Shown here one piece after another: positions 26,051-35,045 of a DNA stretch of 64,000 bases. The notes below the pieces were generated by a model that did not search any database, had not been told where the DNA came from, and worked only from the letters and a program-made list of their open reading frames with translations. The stretch spans positions 1 through 64,000 of the forward strand of contig NZ_LDUE01000060.1 of NCBI RefSeq assembly GCF_001038485.1, in the 5' to 3' direction. How positions within the stretch are numbered: position 1 is the first letter of the stretch; every line of letters begins with the position of its first letter. The position numbers and the translations under genes were made by a program. This DNA is from Ornithinibacillus californiensis. GTDB taxonomy: Bacteria > Bacillota > Bacilli > Bacillales > Amphibacillaceae.

Positions 26051-27217
26051 GTGAAGGAAGGTAAACAGAATTTTGTCATCTCCGAGGAAAACTGGTCCCT
26101 CCATCGCAAAGGCTTTCAAGATCAACAGCGTCATATGGATAAAGTAAAGGAAGCCATTAAAAATAATTTACCAGATTTAATTAGTGAAGAAAGCATCGTA
26201 ATGTCCAATGGCCGAGATGTCATCAAAATTCCTATTCGCTCATTAGACGAGTACAAGATTCGTTACAATTACAATAAATCCAAGCATGTGGGGCAAGGGA
26301 ATGGAGATAGTAAAGTTGGAGATGTAGTAGGAAGAGATCCAAATGCTAAAGGGCAACAAAAAGGTCCTGGCGATGGAAAGAAAGCAGGCGACCAGCCTGG
26401 AAATGACTACTATGAAGCTGAGGTATCGATTGAGAAGTTAGAGGAGGCCCTATTTAAGGAGTTAGAATTACCGAATCTACAAGAGAAGGAAAAAGCAGAG
26501 ATTGTCACAGAAAAAATAGAGTTCAATGATGTACGGAAAAAAGGATTAATGGGTAATATCGATAAAAAGCGAACGATCCTGACCGCATTAAAACGAAACT
26601 CAAGAGAAGGAAAAACGAGTATAACCCCTATCTATAATGATGACTTACGATTTAAAACATGGAACGAAGAAATAAAACACGAGTCAAAAGCAGTCGTGCT
26701 TGCAATGATGGATACGAGTGCTTCCATGGGATCGTTTGAGAAGTATATGGCAAGAAGCTTCTTTTTCTGGATGACCCGATTCCTCAATACGAAATACGAG
26801 CATGTCGATATTGCTTTTATCGCCCATCATACCGAGGCGAAGGAAGTTACCGAAGATGAGTTTTTCAACAAAGGAGAAAGTGGTGGAACGATTTGTTCCT
26901 CTGCCTATTCCAAGGCACTTGAATTAATCGAAGACCGTTATAATCCCTCAAGCTATAATATTTATCCTTTCCATTTCTCCGATGGGGAAAATATAACCTC
27001 CGATAATCCAAAATGTATCCGACTCGTAAGTGAAATCATGGACGTTTCCAATATGTTTGGCTATGCAGAGGTGAATATTTACAACCGCCACTCCACCTTA
27101 ATGCGAGCCTACAACACAATTGAGGATCCCAAGTTCCGTCATTATATTTTAAAGGAAAAGCGTGACGTGTATCATGCGATGAAGAGTTTCTTCCAGCGTG
27201 AGGCAGTGCCTGTATAG
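26051..27217 (+). CDS. yhbH: Sporulation protein YhbH (YeaH family)
   Basis: 388 residues, the YhbH/YeaH (DUF444) family with a von Willebrand A-like fold in the second half; the MIDAS-like motif is [10 protein letters not shown] near residue 222. The start [22 protein letters not shown] is characteristic. It works with PrkA and SpoVR by conserved clustering; the molecular role is unresolved. GTG start with AGGAGGGG upstream. The prkA terminator lies between, so it has its own promoter or is read at low level. Confidence 0.95.
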   Translation: MKEGKQNFVISEENWSLHRKGFQDQQRHMDKVKEAIKNNLPDLISEESIVMSNGRDVIKIPIRSLDEYKIRYNYNKSKHVGQGNGDSKVGDVVGRDPNAKGQQKGPGDGKKAGDQPGNDYYEAEVSIEKLEEALFKELELPNLQEKEKAEIVTEKIEFNDVRKKGLMGNIDKKRTILTALKRNSREGKTSITPIYNDDLRFKTWNEEIKHESKAVVLAMMDTSASMGSFEKYMARSFFFWMTRFLNTKYEHVDIAFIAHHTEAKEVTEDEFFNKGESGGTICSSAYSKALELIEDRYNPSSYNIYPFHFSDGENITSDNPKCIRLVSEIMDVSNMFGYAEVNIYNRHSTLMRAYNTIEDPKFRHYILKEKRDVYHAMKSFFQREAVPV

Positions 27218-27223
27218 AATTTG

Positions 27224-27256
27224 AAAATCCCTGGGATATGTTCCTGGGGATTTTTT
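27224..27256 (+). terminator. yhbH terminator
   Basis: AAAATCCC and GGGATTTT with an inner GG/CC pair form a stem followed by TTTTTT, six bases after the stop. Confidence 0.8.
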
Positions 27257-27400
27257 GTTTTGAGGTAATTTAAGAATAAAGTGACTAACAGTCCAAATAA
27301 TAAGAAAGCGAGTGAGATGTTAATATACTTCCTGTTGAGTTTTAACCCAGGAAATGAACATCCGTTACAGTCGAGAAACAGGAAGGGGTTTTGAAAAAAG

Positions 27401-27637
27401 ATGGATATAGAATGGCTGGAATGGTTGGGGTATTTAGCTTCCCTTATTGTTCTTATCTCTTTATTAATGAGTTCTATTAAGAAGCTCAGGTGGATTAATA
27501 TGATCGGGTCTAGTTTATTCTCATTATATGGTTTTTTAATAGGTGCATTACCAGTCGGAATTATGAACTTAGGTATTGTTTTTATTAACATCTATTACTT
27601 AGTAAAATTATCTCGTGATCATACTCAGGAGGGATGA
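27401..27637 (+). CDS. Small membrane protein with three hydrophobic helices
   Basis: 78 residues; helices at WLGYLASLIVLISLLM, MIGSSLFSLYGFLIGALPV and IMNLGIVFINIYYLVKL. It resembles short YgjV-like inner-membrane proteins, but the match is from memory and weak. GGAAGGGG lies upstream. Hairpin array 2 starts three bases after its stop codon, so the array lies in its 3' untranslated region. Confidence 0.65.
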   Translation: MDIEWLEWLGYLASLIVLISLLMSSIKKLRWINMIGSSLFSLYGFLIGALPVGIMNLGIVFINIYYLVKLSRDHTQEG

Positions 27638-27638
27638 A

Positions 27639-27933
27639 CTCTCACGGACACTTCATCAGTTTTTAAGGCAGATAATGTCCGAGAGCACGCCTCTCACGGA
27701 CATCTCAGCAGATTTTAGGCAGATAATGTCCGAGAGCACGCTTCTCACGGACACCTCACCAGCATTTTAGGTTGAAAATGTCCGAGAGAGCCGTTATCAC
27801 GGACACTTCATCAGTTTCTAGGCAGATAATGTCCGAGAGCACGCCTCTCACGGACATCTCAGCAGATTTTAGGTAGATAATGTCCAAGAGCACGTCCCTC
27901 ACGGATACCTCGCCAGTTTCTAATGTCTGAGAG
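27639..27933. repeat. Tandem hairpin array 2 (about 51-bp units, six copies)
   Basis: Arms CTCACGGACA and TGTCCGAGAG alternate. Neighbouring arms face each other across a 5-8 base loop (CACGC), while roughly 25-base linkers such as CAGTTTTTAAGGCAGATAA separate pairs. Five full units plus a degenerate last one (CTCACGGATA / TGTCTGAGAG). Arm sequences are the same as in array 3 at 61.0 kb; linkers differ. No gene in this 338-bp stretch. Confidence 0.9.
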
Positions 27934-27975
27934 CACTCCCCACAACAGAAAAAAGGGCCACTTAAGCCATTCTCC

Positions 27976-28326
27976 CTAAGTCAATTCAATCTTATAAACC
28001 CCACGCTCCGTCGTAATAAAAAACTTCTCCCCATCAAACTCATACATCGTATTATCCTGCAAAGGGATTTCATAGTTAGGGGATGGGAGTGGCTGCGTAC
28101 TCATTGTTGCCAGTGTTTCAATCCGACCGTCTCCGTTTAGTTGTAAGCTATGCATGGGTACATAATCATCAATTCTTCGCGTGTTTCGATCGTAGGTAAT
28201 ATGCTGTAAGTCCATGACGATTTGATCGACATCATCCATTTCATGCTTCGTTATTTTAATTCGTCTTCCGCTCCATTGTTGAATAAGAGAATGAAAATCC
28301 TCCACAGATAAAAAATGGTGCTCCAT
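27976..28326 (-). CDS. Hypothetical protein (116 residues)
   Basis: Not recognised. Soluble, no signal or membrane helix, acidic, alpha/beta composition with a short C-terminal beta stretch (FFITTERGVYKIELT). The ATG at 28326 is seven bases after AGGAGGG; the in-frame TTG at 28332 is too close. The strong ribosome site and normal codon use argue for a real gene. Confidence 0.65.
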   Translation of the reverse strand: MEHHFLSVEDFHSLIQQWSGRRIKITKHEMDDVDQIVMDLQHITYDRNTRRIDDYVPMHSLQLNGDGRIETLATMSTQPLPSPNYEIPLQDNTMYEFDGEKFFITTERGVYKIELT

Positions 28327-28392
28327 GAGCAATCCCTCCTGCCTTTAAATTCTCCTAAATCAAAAGAAAATATGCGACACTCCTTTTGTTAG

Positions 28393-28429
28393 TTGACAAT
28401 ATACACACCTTTGTTAAAATATGTGTGTA
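28393..28429 (+). promoter_or_regulatory. Promoter with overlapping palindrome for the RHH/PIN pair
   Basis: TTGACA at 28393 and TAAAAT at 28415 (16-bp spacing) form a sigma-A promoter. TACACAC at 28402 and GTGTGTA at 28423 form a perfect inverted repeat straddling the -10 box. This is the expected place for an operator used by the antitoxin to repress its own operon. Confidence 0.7.
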
Positions 28430-28442
28430 GGGGGTGCTCGGT

Positions 28443-28703
28443 ATGAAAGAATCGATGAAGCGTAAGCAATTTCATATTACGGTGGAAGATGAGAAGATTT
28501 TAAAGGATTTGGCCAAAAGTACTGGAATGTCTGAGGCTGAAATTGTAAGGGAAGCTGTTAGGGAATATGCAGAGAAGAAAAAGGAGAAAAGAAATCCACT
28601 AATGGAAATGGTACAAGAAGCAGAACGAAATATTGCTGATACTCCAGGGGATTTATCGGTTAACCATGATTATTATTTACAGGAGATACATGAAAATGAG
28701 TAA
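28443..28703 (+). CDS. Ribbon-helix-helix antitoxin/regulator
   Basis: 86 residues. The N-terminal half (KRKQFHITVEDEKILKDLAK followed by TGMSEAEIVREAVREYAE) is a ribbon-helix-helix DNA-binding fold. The C-terminal tail is charged and would wrap the toxin. It overlaps the PIN gene by 14 bases, the usual order antitoxin then toxin. Starts at the ATG after AGGGGG. Confidence 0.82.
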   Translation: MKESMKRKQFHITVEDEKILKDLAKSTGMSEAEIVREAVREYAEKKKEKRNPLMEMVQEAERNIADTPGDLSVNHDYYLQEIHENE

Positions 28704-29106
28704 ACTTAAATGTCTTGTGGATACAAGTGCATTTATTGCATTGAATGATAGTAGAGACCAATTCCATCTCGATGCGAGCAAGATTGCGGAGAATATAAAA
28801 AATTACGAATTATATATTACGGATGCTGTTATTAATGAGACCCATACTCTTTTAAGGTATCGATTAGGGTTTCAAAGCGCCTCCTTCTTTCTCCAATCCG
28901 TATTATCAGGACTGCCTTTCGTTATTACTCCAGTAACGGAAGAAATTAGATTATCTGCTTTTCATATTCTTGAACAATATAACGACCAAAAAATATCCTA
29001 TTGTGATGCTCTGAGTGTAGCTATCATGAGAGCCCATCATATTAATAATGTATTTGCGTTTGACCATCATTTCGATGTAATGGGAGTAGAACGCCTCCAA
29101 TTATAA
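28690..29106 (+). CDS. PIN-domain ribonuclease toxin (VapC-like)
   Basis: 138 residues. Acidic PIN residues are visible: Asp in CLVDTSAFIALND, Glu in INETHTLLRYRLG, Asp in YCDALSVAIM and Asp in FAFDHHFDVMG. These proteins are Mg-dependent RNases. Pairing with an RHH protein fits a VapBC-type module, although some lone PIN/RHH pairs act as housekeeping regulators. Start at the ATG just after AGGAG inside the upstream gene; a second ATG lies two codons later. Confidence 0.85.
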   Translation: MKMSKLKCLVDTSAFIALNDSRDQFHLDASKIAENIKNYELYITDAVINETHTLLRYRLGFQSASFFLQSVLSGLPFVITPVTEEIRLSAFHILEQYNDQKISYCDALSVAIMRAHHINNVFAFDHHFDVMGVERLQL

Positions 29107-29132
29107 TCTAAATTATCAAGTAAACATACCAA

Positions 29133-29162
29133 TTGACAGACTCGAAATAAATATGGTATTTA
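29133..29162 (+). promoter_or_regulatory. Probable sigma-A promoter of htpG
   Basis: TTGACA at 29133 and TATTTA at 29157 with 18-bp spacing. The predicted start falls just before the CIRCE box. Confidence 0.5.
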
Positions 29163-29175
29163 TTTGTTAGAAAAA

Positions 29176-29202
29176 TTAGCACTCTCCTGTCTAGAGTGCT
29201 AA
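29176..29202 (+). promoter_or_regulatory. CIRCE operator (HrcA site)
   Basis: TTAGCACTC-N9-GAGTGCTAA, a perfect match to the CIRCE consensus. It is 39 bases before the htpG start and just downstream of the promoter, so htpG should be repressed by HrcA and induced on heat shock. Confidence 0.95.
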
Positions 29203-29241
29203 AATTAAACTTGCAAATAAATATAAAGGAGTTGCCTGAGC

Positions 29242-31125
29242 ATGGGAAAAAGAAAGTTTAAAGCGGAATCCAAGCGCTTATTGGAGTTAATGATCAACTC
29301 CATTTACTCACAACGAGAGGTTTTCCTTCGAGAATTAATCTCTAACGCTAGTGATGCAATTGATAAGATTTACTACAAAGCATTAACGGATGAAAATCTA
29401 ACTTTCAACCAAAGTGATTACTATATAAAGATTGAAGCGGATAAAGATACGCGTACGCTAAAAATCACTGACACTGGTATCGGAATGACACAGGACGAGC
29501 TCGAGAAAAACTTAGGTACTATTGCAAAAAGTGGTTCACTAAGCTTCAAGTCAGAAAATGAAATCAAAGATGGACATGATATCATTGGTCAATTTGGTGT
29601 TGGTTTCTATGCAGCATTTATGGTTGCGGATGAAGTAACCGTGGTAAGTAAAGCGCTTGGAAGTGAAGAAGCTTTCAAATGGGAATCAAAAGGTACAGAT
29701 GGGTATACGATTGAACCAACGGAAAAAGATACAGTTGGTACGGAAATTACCTTGAAGTTAAAAGAGAATGAGGAAGACGAGAACTACGAAGAATACTTAG
29801 AAGAATACCGTCTAAAAGAAATCATTAAGAAGTATTCCGACTTCATTCGTTATCCAATTAAAATGGAAGTTACGAAAAGCAAGAAGGAAGACGACAGTGA
29901 CGAATACGTCGAATACAAAGAAGAAGAAACCATCAACAGCATGGTTCCTATCTGGAAAAAGAATAAAAGCGAACTAACAGATGAAGACTATGAAAACTTC
30001 TATCGCGAAAAGCGCTATGGATTTGATAAACCGTTAAAACATATCCATTTAAGTGTGGATGGTACGATTCGTTATAATGCGATTCTTTTCATCCCTGAAA
30101 ATCGTCCGTTTGATTACTACTCACAAGATTACCAAAAAGGATTAGAGTTATATTCGAATGGCGTCTTAATTATGGAGAAAAGTGCGGACTTAGTTCCGGA
30201 TCATTTTAGCTTTGTCAAAGGGCTAGTGGATTCCGAGGATTTATCGCTAAACATTTCTCGGGAAATGCTGCAACATGACAGACAATTGAAACAAATTTCG
30301 AAAAATATTAATAAAAAGATTAAGCAACAGCTTCTTAGCCTGCAACGAGATGATCGAGAAAAGTATGAGAAGTTCTTTGATGCATTCGGTCGTCAGCTGA
30401 AGTTCGGTGTATATAATGAATTTGGTGCCAACAAAGATACACTAAAAGATCTATTACTGTTCTACTCTTCTAAAGAGAAGAAGCTTGTTACGTTGGCTGA
30501 ATATGTTTCCAGAATGCCAGAGGATCAAAAGTATATTTACTACGCAACTGGTGATTCGATTGATCGCATTGACAAGCTTCCACAAACAGAGCTTGTAGCG
30601 GATAAAGGGTATGAAATTCTATACTTTACCGAGGAAATTGATGAGTTCGCTATCCGTGTTCTTATGAGCTACGAGGAAAAAGAATTCAAATCTGTTTCCA
30701 GCCATGATCTAGGAATTGATTCCGAGGAAGATAAGGCTTCTGAAGAAGAAACGAAGGATAACAAAGATCTTTTCGATTACATGAAAGAAAAGCTTGCTGG
30801 CAAAGTGAAGGAAGTCCGTGTATCGAAACGATTGAGATCTCATCCAGTTTGTCTAACTGCGGACGGTGAAATTTCGATTGAGATGGAAAAAGTAATCAAT
30901 GCAATGCCTGATAATAATCAACAAGTGAAGGCAGAAAAGGTATTAGAAATTAACCCATCTCATGAGGTGTTCCAAACACTTAAAGATGCGTATGAGAAGG
31001 ATAAAGATAAGTTAGATTTATATACAAATATCCTTTTCAACCAAGCGTTGTTAATTGAAGGGTTACCGGTTGAGGACCCAGTAGAATTTACCAATAATAT
31101 GTGCAAAGTAATGGTAACAGCTTAA
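29242..31125 (+). CDS. htpG: Molecular chaperone HtpG (Hsp90)
   Basis: 627 residues: N-terminal GHKL ATPase ([51 protein letters not shown]), middle domain and C-terminal dimerisation domain ending in [12 protein letters not shown]-driven folding/remodelling chaperone of the cytosol. In B. subtilis htpG is outside the CIRCE regulon; here a perfect CIRCE box precedes it. AAAGGAG lies upstream of the ATG. Confidence 0.98.
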   Translation: MGKRKFKAESKRLLELMINSIYSQREVFLRELISNASDAIDKIYYKALTDENLTFNQSDYYIKIEADKDTRTLKITDTGIGMTQDELEKNLGTIAKSGSLSFKSENEIKDGHDIIGQFGVGFYAAFMVADEVTVVSKALGSEEAFKWESKGTDGYTIEPTEKDTVGTEITLKLKENEEDENYEEYLEEYRLKEIIKKYSDFIRYPIKMEVTKSKKEDDSDEYVEYKEEETINSMVPIWKKNKSELTDEDYENFYREKRYGFDKPLKHIHLSVDGTIRYNAILFIPENRPFDYYSQDYQKGLELYSNGVLIMEKSADLVPDHFSFVKGLVDSEDLSLNISREMLQHDRQLKQISKNINKKIKQQLLSLQRDDREKYEKFFDAFGRQLKFGVYNEFGANKDTLKDLLLFYSSKEKKLVTLAEYVSRMPEDQKYIYYATGDSIDRIDKLPQTELVADKGYEILYFTEEIDEFAIRVLMSYEEKEFKSVSSHDLGIDSEEDKASEEETKDNKDLFDYMKEKLAGKVKEVRVSKRLRSHPVCLTADGEISIEMEKVINAMPDNNQQVKAEKVLEINPSHEVFQTLKDAYEKDKDKLDLYTNILFNQALLIEGLPVEDPVEFTNNMCKVMVTA

Positions 31126-31133
31126 TTATAGAC

Positions 31134-31167
31134 AAAAACAGCGTTGTTCAGTGACAACGCTGTTTTT
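31134..31167. terminator. Bidirectional terminator htpG/znuA
   Basis: AAAAACAGCGTTGT and ACAACGCTGTTTTT form a perfect 14-bp stem between convergent genes with A- and T-runs on both sides. Confidence 0.93.
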
Positions 31168-31171
31168 CATT

Positions 31172-32275
31172 TTATCGTAGAGCTTTATCTAATGTTTCTA
31201 TATTTTTCTCCATTAAACTAAAATAATCTTCTCCATTTGCTATATCTTCGTCTGTTAGTGTAGATAAATTATGCAAATAAAGGGCTTCGGCGCCAATCTC
31301 TTCCTGAATGACTGTTGCGACTTTTGGCGTGACATTCTGTTCGAAAATAACGTATTTTATATCCTTTTCTTTCGCTGTTTGAATAAGAACCGTCAAATCA
31401 CTTTGAGAAGGCTCTTGACTAGATGAAAGTCCAGCAATAGGAATTTGTTTAATCCCATAGCTCTCTTCCCAATAACCGTAAGCTGCATGGGAGACAATCA
31501 TTTCAGGATTTTCTTTCGATGCCACTAAATGATGGAATTGTTCATCCAATGCTTCTAAATCTTGTTTCAGCGATTCGAAGTTTTGTTCAAATTCTTCCGC
31601 TGCTTCTGGCTTTAATTCGATAAGGGTATTTTTAATGTTTTCAGCAAGAACAATGGCACGATACGGATCCAACCATACATGGGGATCCTGGTCGCCATGA
31701 TCATGTCCATCATGGCTGTCTTCCTTGTGTTCATCTTCTCCATGAGTTTCTTCATCTTCACTATGGTCATGCTCTTCCTCTTCGTGATTACCTTCCTCAT
31801 GGTCGTGCTCTTCTTCTTCGTGATTTCCATCCTCATGGTCGTGGTCTTCTTCATGACTTGTTTCTTCATGACTTGTTTCTTCACCATGATCGTGCTCATC
31901 CTCATGTGAAAAAGCCTCTATTCCGGTAGAAGCCTCCACCATCAAAACGTCTTCATCTTTCAATGTTTCATTAATCTTCTCGACATATGCCTCCATCCCT
32001 AATCCGTTAAAAATAAAGGCATCCGCTCTTGCAATGTCTAAAATTTCTTTCGAAGTAGGCTCGTAGGTATGACTATCTGCTCCAGGTGGGATTAACGTGC
32101 TAACCTGAACATGTTCCCCACCAACTCTTTTCGTGAAGTCTTCTAATGGATAAATCGATGTATAGATGGTTAACGTGTCATCAGATTGATTCGAACTTGT
32201 ATTTTCCCCGGTCGAACTACATGCTGCTAGTAACATTAAACCTAGTAAACTAGTAAATAATAGTGCTCTTTTCAA
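31172..32275 (-). CDS. znuA: Zinc ABC transporter substrate-binding lipoprotein (ZnuA/AdcA type)
   Basis: 367 residues; signal plus lipobox LLAAC, then the cluster A-I metal-binding fold (IYTSIYPLEDFTKRVGGE, IPPGADSHTYEPTSKE, DPHVWLDP). A roughly 70-residue His/Glu/Asp-rich loop (about 127-195) lies between, typical of zinc-specific members. It delivers Zn2+ to a membrane permease, but no znuB or znuC is adjacent. TTG start after GGGAGAG. Two Zur-like boxes precede it. Confidence 0.93.
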   Translation of the reverse strand: MKRALLFTSLLGLMLLAACSSTGENTSSNQSDDTLTIYTSIYPLEDFTKRVGGEHVQVSTLIPPGADSHTYEPTSKEILDIARADAFIFNGLGMEAYVEKINETLKDEDVLMVEASTGIEAFSHEDEHDHGEETSHEETSHEEDHDHEDGNHEEEEHDHEEGNHEEEEHDHSEDEETHGEDEHKEDSHDGHDHGDQDPHVWLDPYRAIVLAENIKNTLIELKPEAAEEFEQNFESLKQDLEALDEQFHHLVASKENPEMIVSHAAYGYWEESYGIKQIPIAGLSSSQEPSQSDLTVLIQTAKEKDIKYVIFEQNVTPKVATVIQEEIGAEALYLHNLSTLTDEDIANGEDYFSLMEKNIETLDKALR

Positions 32276-32314
32276 AAGACAACTCTCCCTAATTAAAGTA
32301 CAAAATTGATTATA

Positions 32315-32355
32315 TCGTAACCATTACGATTTGTAAACAGTAATCATTACGTTTT
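32315..32355 (-). promoter_or_regulatory. Zur-like operators upstream of znuA
   Basis: TCGTAACCATTACGA at 32315-32329 is a near-perfect Bacillus Zur box. A second half-matching copy, GTAATCATTACG, ends at 32351. They lie 40-75 bases before the znuA start, between znuA and the divergent spoVR, so zinc should repress znuA. Confidence 0.82.
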
Positions 32356-32433
32356 ATGTTTATTCTAGTATCTTGTTCATCATTCCATTTTTTCCTCATA
32401 AACTGTATAAAGCCTATTTTGGAGGGATTATCG

Positions 32434-33831
32434 TTGACCGATACAAAAGAGCTTCATAAAGCGATTGATGAGATTACAGAAATTGCAGTTGGTTTTGGTT
32501 TAGATTTTTACCCGATGCGTTACGAAATCTGTCCCGCAGAAATTATTTATACATTTGGTGCCTATGGTATGCCGACACGCTTTTCCCACTGGAGCTTTGG
32601 AAAGCAATTCCACCGGATGAAGCTACAATATGATTTGGGCTTAAGTCAAATTTATGAGCTAGTAATTAACTCAGATCCATGCTATGCATTTTTATTAAAT
32701 ACAAACAGCTTGATTCAAAATAAGCTAATTATCGCCCATGTCTTGGCACACTGTGATTTCTTCAAAAATAATGTCCGTTTCTCGAATACGAGAAGAGATA
32801 TGGTGGAAAGTATGACGGCGACTGCTGAGCGGATTGCAGAGTATGAGCTAATTCATGGTAAGGATGAAGTGGAAAAGTTCCTAGATGCGATACTAGCCAT
32901 TCAAGAGCATATTGACCCGTCCATGGTCCGTCCTAAACTACCAGAATATGTGTGGGAGGAAGAGGAATCACCAATTAAGAAGGCGAAAACAGATTATGAT
33001 GATTTATGGGATTTAGATGAAAAAGAAGATACTAAGCCAAGGGTAAAACGGAGGAAAAAGTTCCCGCCTAAGCCTGAGAAGGATTTGTTATTGTTTATCG
33101 AACGGTATAGTAGAGAATTGGAAGACTGGCAGCGGGATATTCTGACGATGATGCGGGAAGAGATGCTTTATTTCTGGCCACAGTTGGAGACGAAAATCAT
33201 GAATGAAGGCTGGGCGAGTTACTGGCACCAACGAATCATGCGTGAACTAGACTTAACCTCCGATGAAACCGTCGAATTTGCCAAGCTAAACTCCGCCGTC
33301 GTACAGCCGTCAAAACAACAAATTAACCCGTATTATCTGGGTCTGAAAATATTTGAAGATATCGAAGAACGATACAACAACCCGACAGAAGAAATGATCG
33401 CCATGGGTGTCAAACCAGGCTCCGGAAGAGAGAAGATATTCGAAGTACGAGAAATCGAATCCGACATTTCCTTTATCCGCAACTATTTAACGAAGGATCT
33501 GGTAGGAAGAGAGGACTTGTACCTATTTGAAAAACAAGGAGCCTATTACCGCATTTCCGACAAAGACTATGAAGCCGTTCGTGACCAACTAGTTTCCATG
33601 CGAGTGAATGGTGGTTTTCCATATATCTCTGTTGTCGATGGAGACTATATGCGCAACGGTGAATTGTATTTAGTTCATGGATACGAAGGGACAGAACTTG
33701 ATCTTCATTATTTAGAAAATGTGCTGCCTTATATTCATCAGCTTTGGGGTCGGAAGGTGTATATGGAGACGTATGTGGATGATAAGTTGACGGTATATTC
33801 GTATGATGGGGATCGGGTGTTTAAGAGGTAG
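32434..33831 (+). CDS. spoVR: SpoVR family protein
   Basis: 465 residues, close to the B. subtilis length of 468. Family blocks [38 protein letters not shown] and [17 protein letters not shown] are visible. SpoVR is needed for proper spore cortex formation and clusters with PrkA/YhbH in many genomes. TTG start, since GGAGGG lies seven bases upstream; the longer frame runs through the Zur region. The last 237 bases recur 1 kb downstream, beyond a toxin-antitoxin module. Confidence 0.93.
   Translation: MTDTKELHKAIDEITEIAVGFGLDFYPMRYEICPAEIIYTFGAYGMPTRFSHWSFGKQFHRMKLQYDLGLSQIYELVINSDPCYAFLLNTNSLIQNKLIIAHVLAHCDFFKNNVRFSNTRRDMVESMTATAERIAEYELIHGKDEVEKFLDAILAIQEHIDPSMVRPKLPEYVWEEEESPIKKAKTDYDDLWDLDEKEDTKPRVKRRKKFPPKPEKDLLLFIERYSRELEDWQRDILTMMREEMLYFWPQLETKIMNEGWASYWHQRIMRELDLTSDETVEFAKLNSAVVQPSKQQINPYYLGLKIFEDIEERYNNPTEEMIAMGVKPGSGREKIFEVREIESDISFIRNYLTKDLVGREDLYLFEKQGAYYRISDKDYEAVRDQLVSMRVNGGFPYISVVDGDYMRNGELYLVHGYEGTELDLHYLENVLPYIHQLWGRKVYMETYVDDKLTVYSYDGDRVFKR
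33595..33831 (+). repeat. Direct repeat, copy 1 (3' end of spoVR)
   Basis: 237 bases from TCCATG to the spoVR stop codon, repeated at 34614-34850 with seven mismatches by eye (about 97% identity). The similarity starts and stops sharply; the right edge is exactly the stop codon. Confidence 0.97.
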
Positions 33832-33848
33832 GTTAACCACTTTATAGG

Positions 33849-33880
33849 CGTGATGGGGTATTTCTAACTATCCATCACGT
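33849..33880 (+). terminator. spoVR terminator
   Basis: CGTGATGG and CCATCACG form the stem 18 bases after the stop codon, followed by a T-rich stretch. Confidence 0.7.
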
Positions 33881-34077
33881 TCTTTGTTTTTGAAAGATTA
33901 TGCTTTTTTATTATTCGTCATTAACATCATTAGAGTACATTTCTTTTTCAATAAGAATCCATGTCAATAAGTCTTTTCTGTCTAAAGGATATGTTTCCTC
34001 ATAATAACTCAATTTGTTAATAGTAAGATAAAACTATATAATTAACTTAATAATACATTCGGAAAGGGGAACAAGCA
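33881..34077. other. Gap before the RelE module with no supported gene
   Basis: An AT-rich stretch. A 33-codon minus-strand frame (about 33914-34017) reads plausibly as protein (EETYPLDRKDLLTWILIEKE) but has no ribosome binding site. It may be a gene remnant left by insertion of the toxin-antitoxin module. Confidence 0.3.
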
Positions 34078-34332
34078 ATGGCTATTAATCATGAGGAATT
34101 ATTAAGGATGCTAAAGAACCTCCCAGAAGATGCCAAGAAATCTGCCTATGATTATATTAAGTACCTACACTTAAGTCATTCTCGTCCTGATTGGGATGAA
34201 ATCTTGGAAATGGAACCCGATGAACTACCATTAAGTGAAGAAGAAGAAAGACAACTAAAGAACAACTCGGAGTTTGTATCGTGGGAGGATGCAAGCAATG
34301 AGCTTAAGCTATCAACTAACATTAAGTCGTGA
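34078..34332 (+). CDS. Antitoxin of a RelE/ParE-type module
   Basis: 84 residues. A helical N-terminal part (EELLRMLKNLPEDAKKSAYDYIKYL) is followed by an acidic tail (DEILEMEPDELPLSEEEERQ), the build of type II antitoxins. It overlaps the toxin gene by 35 bases. AAAGGGG lies upstream. The specific antitoxin family is not recognised. Confidence 0.78.
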   Translation: MAINHEELLRMLKNLPEDAKKSAYDYIKYLHLSHSRPDWDEILEMEPDELPLSEEEERQLKNNSEFVSWEDASNELKLSTNIKS

Positions 34333-34561
34333 GTCCGTTAAGTTTTTAAAGAAACAGGAAAAGGCGATTCAGGAAAGGATAGGAAAAGCATTACAAGGAT
34401 TAACGATAAGACCACCAATTGGTGATATAAAGCCATTAAAAGGTAGAAAAAACCAATTAAGATTAAGAGTGGGGACTTATAGAATAATCTTTGAAATCGA
34501 TCAAGAGGAACAAATGATTTATATACTAACCATAGATAATCGAGGCGATGTTTACAAATAA
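34298..34561 (+). CDS. RelE/ParE family toxin
   Basis: 87 residues with the RelE fold pattern: [16 protein letters not shown], then [21 protein letters not shown] and a last strand [12 protein letters not shown]. Basic residues in the middle (Lys/Arg in [15 protein letters not shown]) suit mRNA cleavage on the ribosome, but ParE-like gyrase activity cannot be excluded. ATG at 34298 follows GGGAGG inside the antitoxin gene. Confidence 0.88.
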   Translation: MSLSYQLTLSRESVKFLKKQEKAIQERIGKALQGLTIRPPIGDIKPLKGRKNQLRLRVGTYRIIFEIDQEEQMIYILTIDNRGDVYK

Positions 34562-34613
34562 GTTTAGACCTAACACTAGGCCTATTTTTTATGGGTATAA
34601 CACCTATACGATA

Positions 34614-34850
34614 TCCATGCAAGTGAATGGTGGTTTTCCATATATCTCTGTTGTCGATGGAGACTATATGCGCAACGGTAAATTGTATTTAGTTCATGGA
34701 TACGAAGGGACAGAACTTGATCTACATTATTTAGAAAATGTGCTCCCTTATATTCATCAGTTATGGGGTCGGAAGGTGTATATGGAGACGTATGTGGATG
34801 ATAAGTTGACGGTATATTCGTATGATGGGGATCGGGTGTTTAAGCGGTAG
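34614..34850 (+). pseudogene. spoVR: Duplicated 3' fragment of spoVR
   Basis: The last 78 codons and stop of spoVR, in frame with a short leader frame that opens inside the RelE region. It lacks the conserved N-terminal body, so it is not a functional SpoVR. Five of the seven base differences from copy 1 are silent; the others change Arg to Gln and Glu to Lys. That bias suggests divergence as part of a functional gene, for example in another strain, before it came to lie here. Confidence 0.92.
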
Positions 34851-34904
34851 AAATAATTATAGTTTGGCTAGATTAGTAGATAATTTTTTCTATATTCATA
34901 AGCG

Positions 34905-34933
34905 ATGCTCTGTCCTATCTTAGGGCGGGGCAT
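34905..34933 (+). terminator. Terminator after the spoVR fragment
   Basis: ATGCTCTGTCCTA and TAGGGCGGGGCAT pair fully, allowing three G-U pairs, with a 3-base loop and an AT-rich tail. It may be the original or the imported spoVR terminator. Confidence 0.6.
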
Positions 34934-35045
34934 TTATATAATAAGTCCTATCAGTTTCTTACAAGGATGCGAATCATATTAATTCTGAATACTCCCCATA
35001 AGCTCAGTAATGATTTATAATAATAGAAAAGAGGAGGGAATCAAA

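Noticed and set aside
27639-27933. Possible CRISPR array
   Set aside because: The repeated part is itself an inverted pair and the linkers are near-identical between units, unlike unique CRISPR spacers. No cas genes are present.
32356-32433. N-terminal extension of SpoVR with a signal-like stretch
   Set aside because: It would translate the Zur operator region, and GGAGGG precedes the TTG at 32434, which restores the family length.
34548-34613. A separate small gene beginning inside relE and reading into the spoVR fragment
   Set aside because: No ribosome site. The frame is open only because the duplicated spoVR end is in phase with a short upstream stretch.
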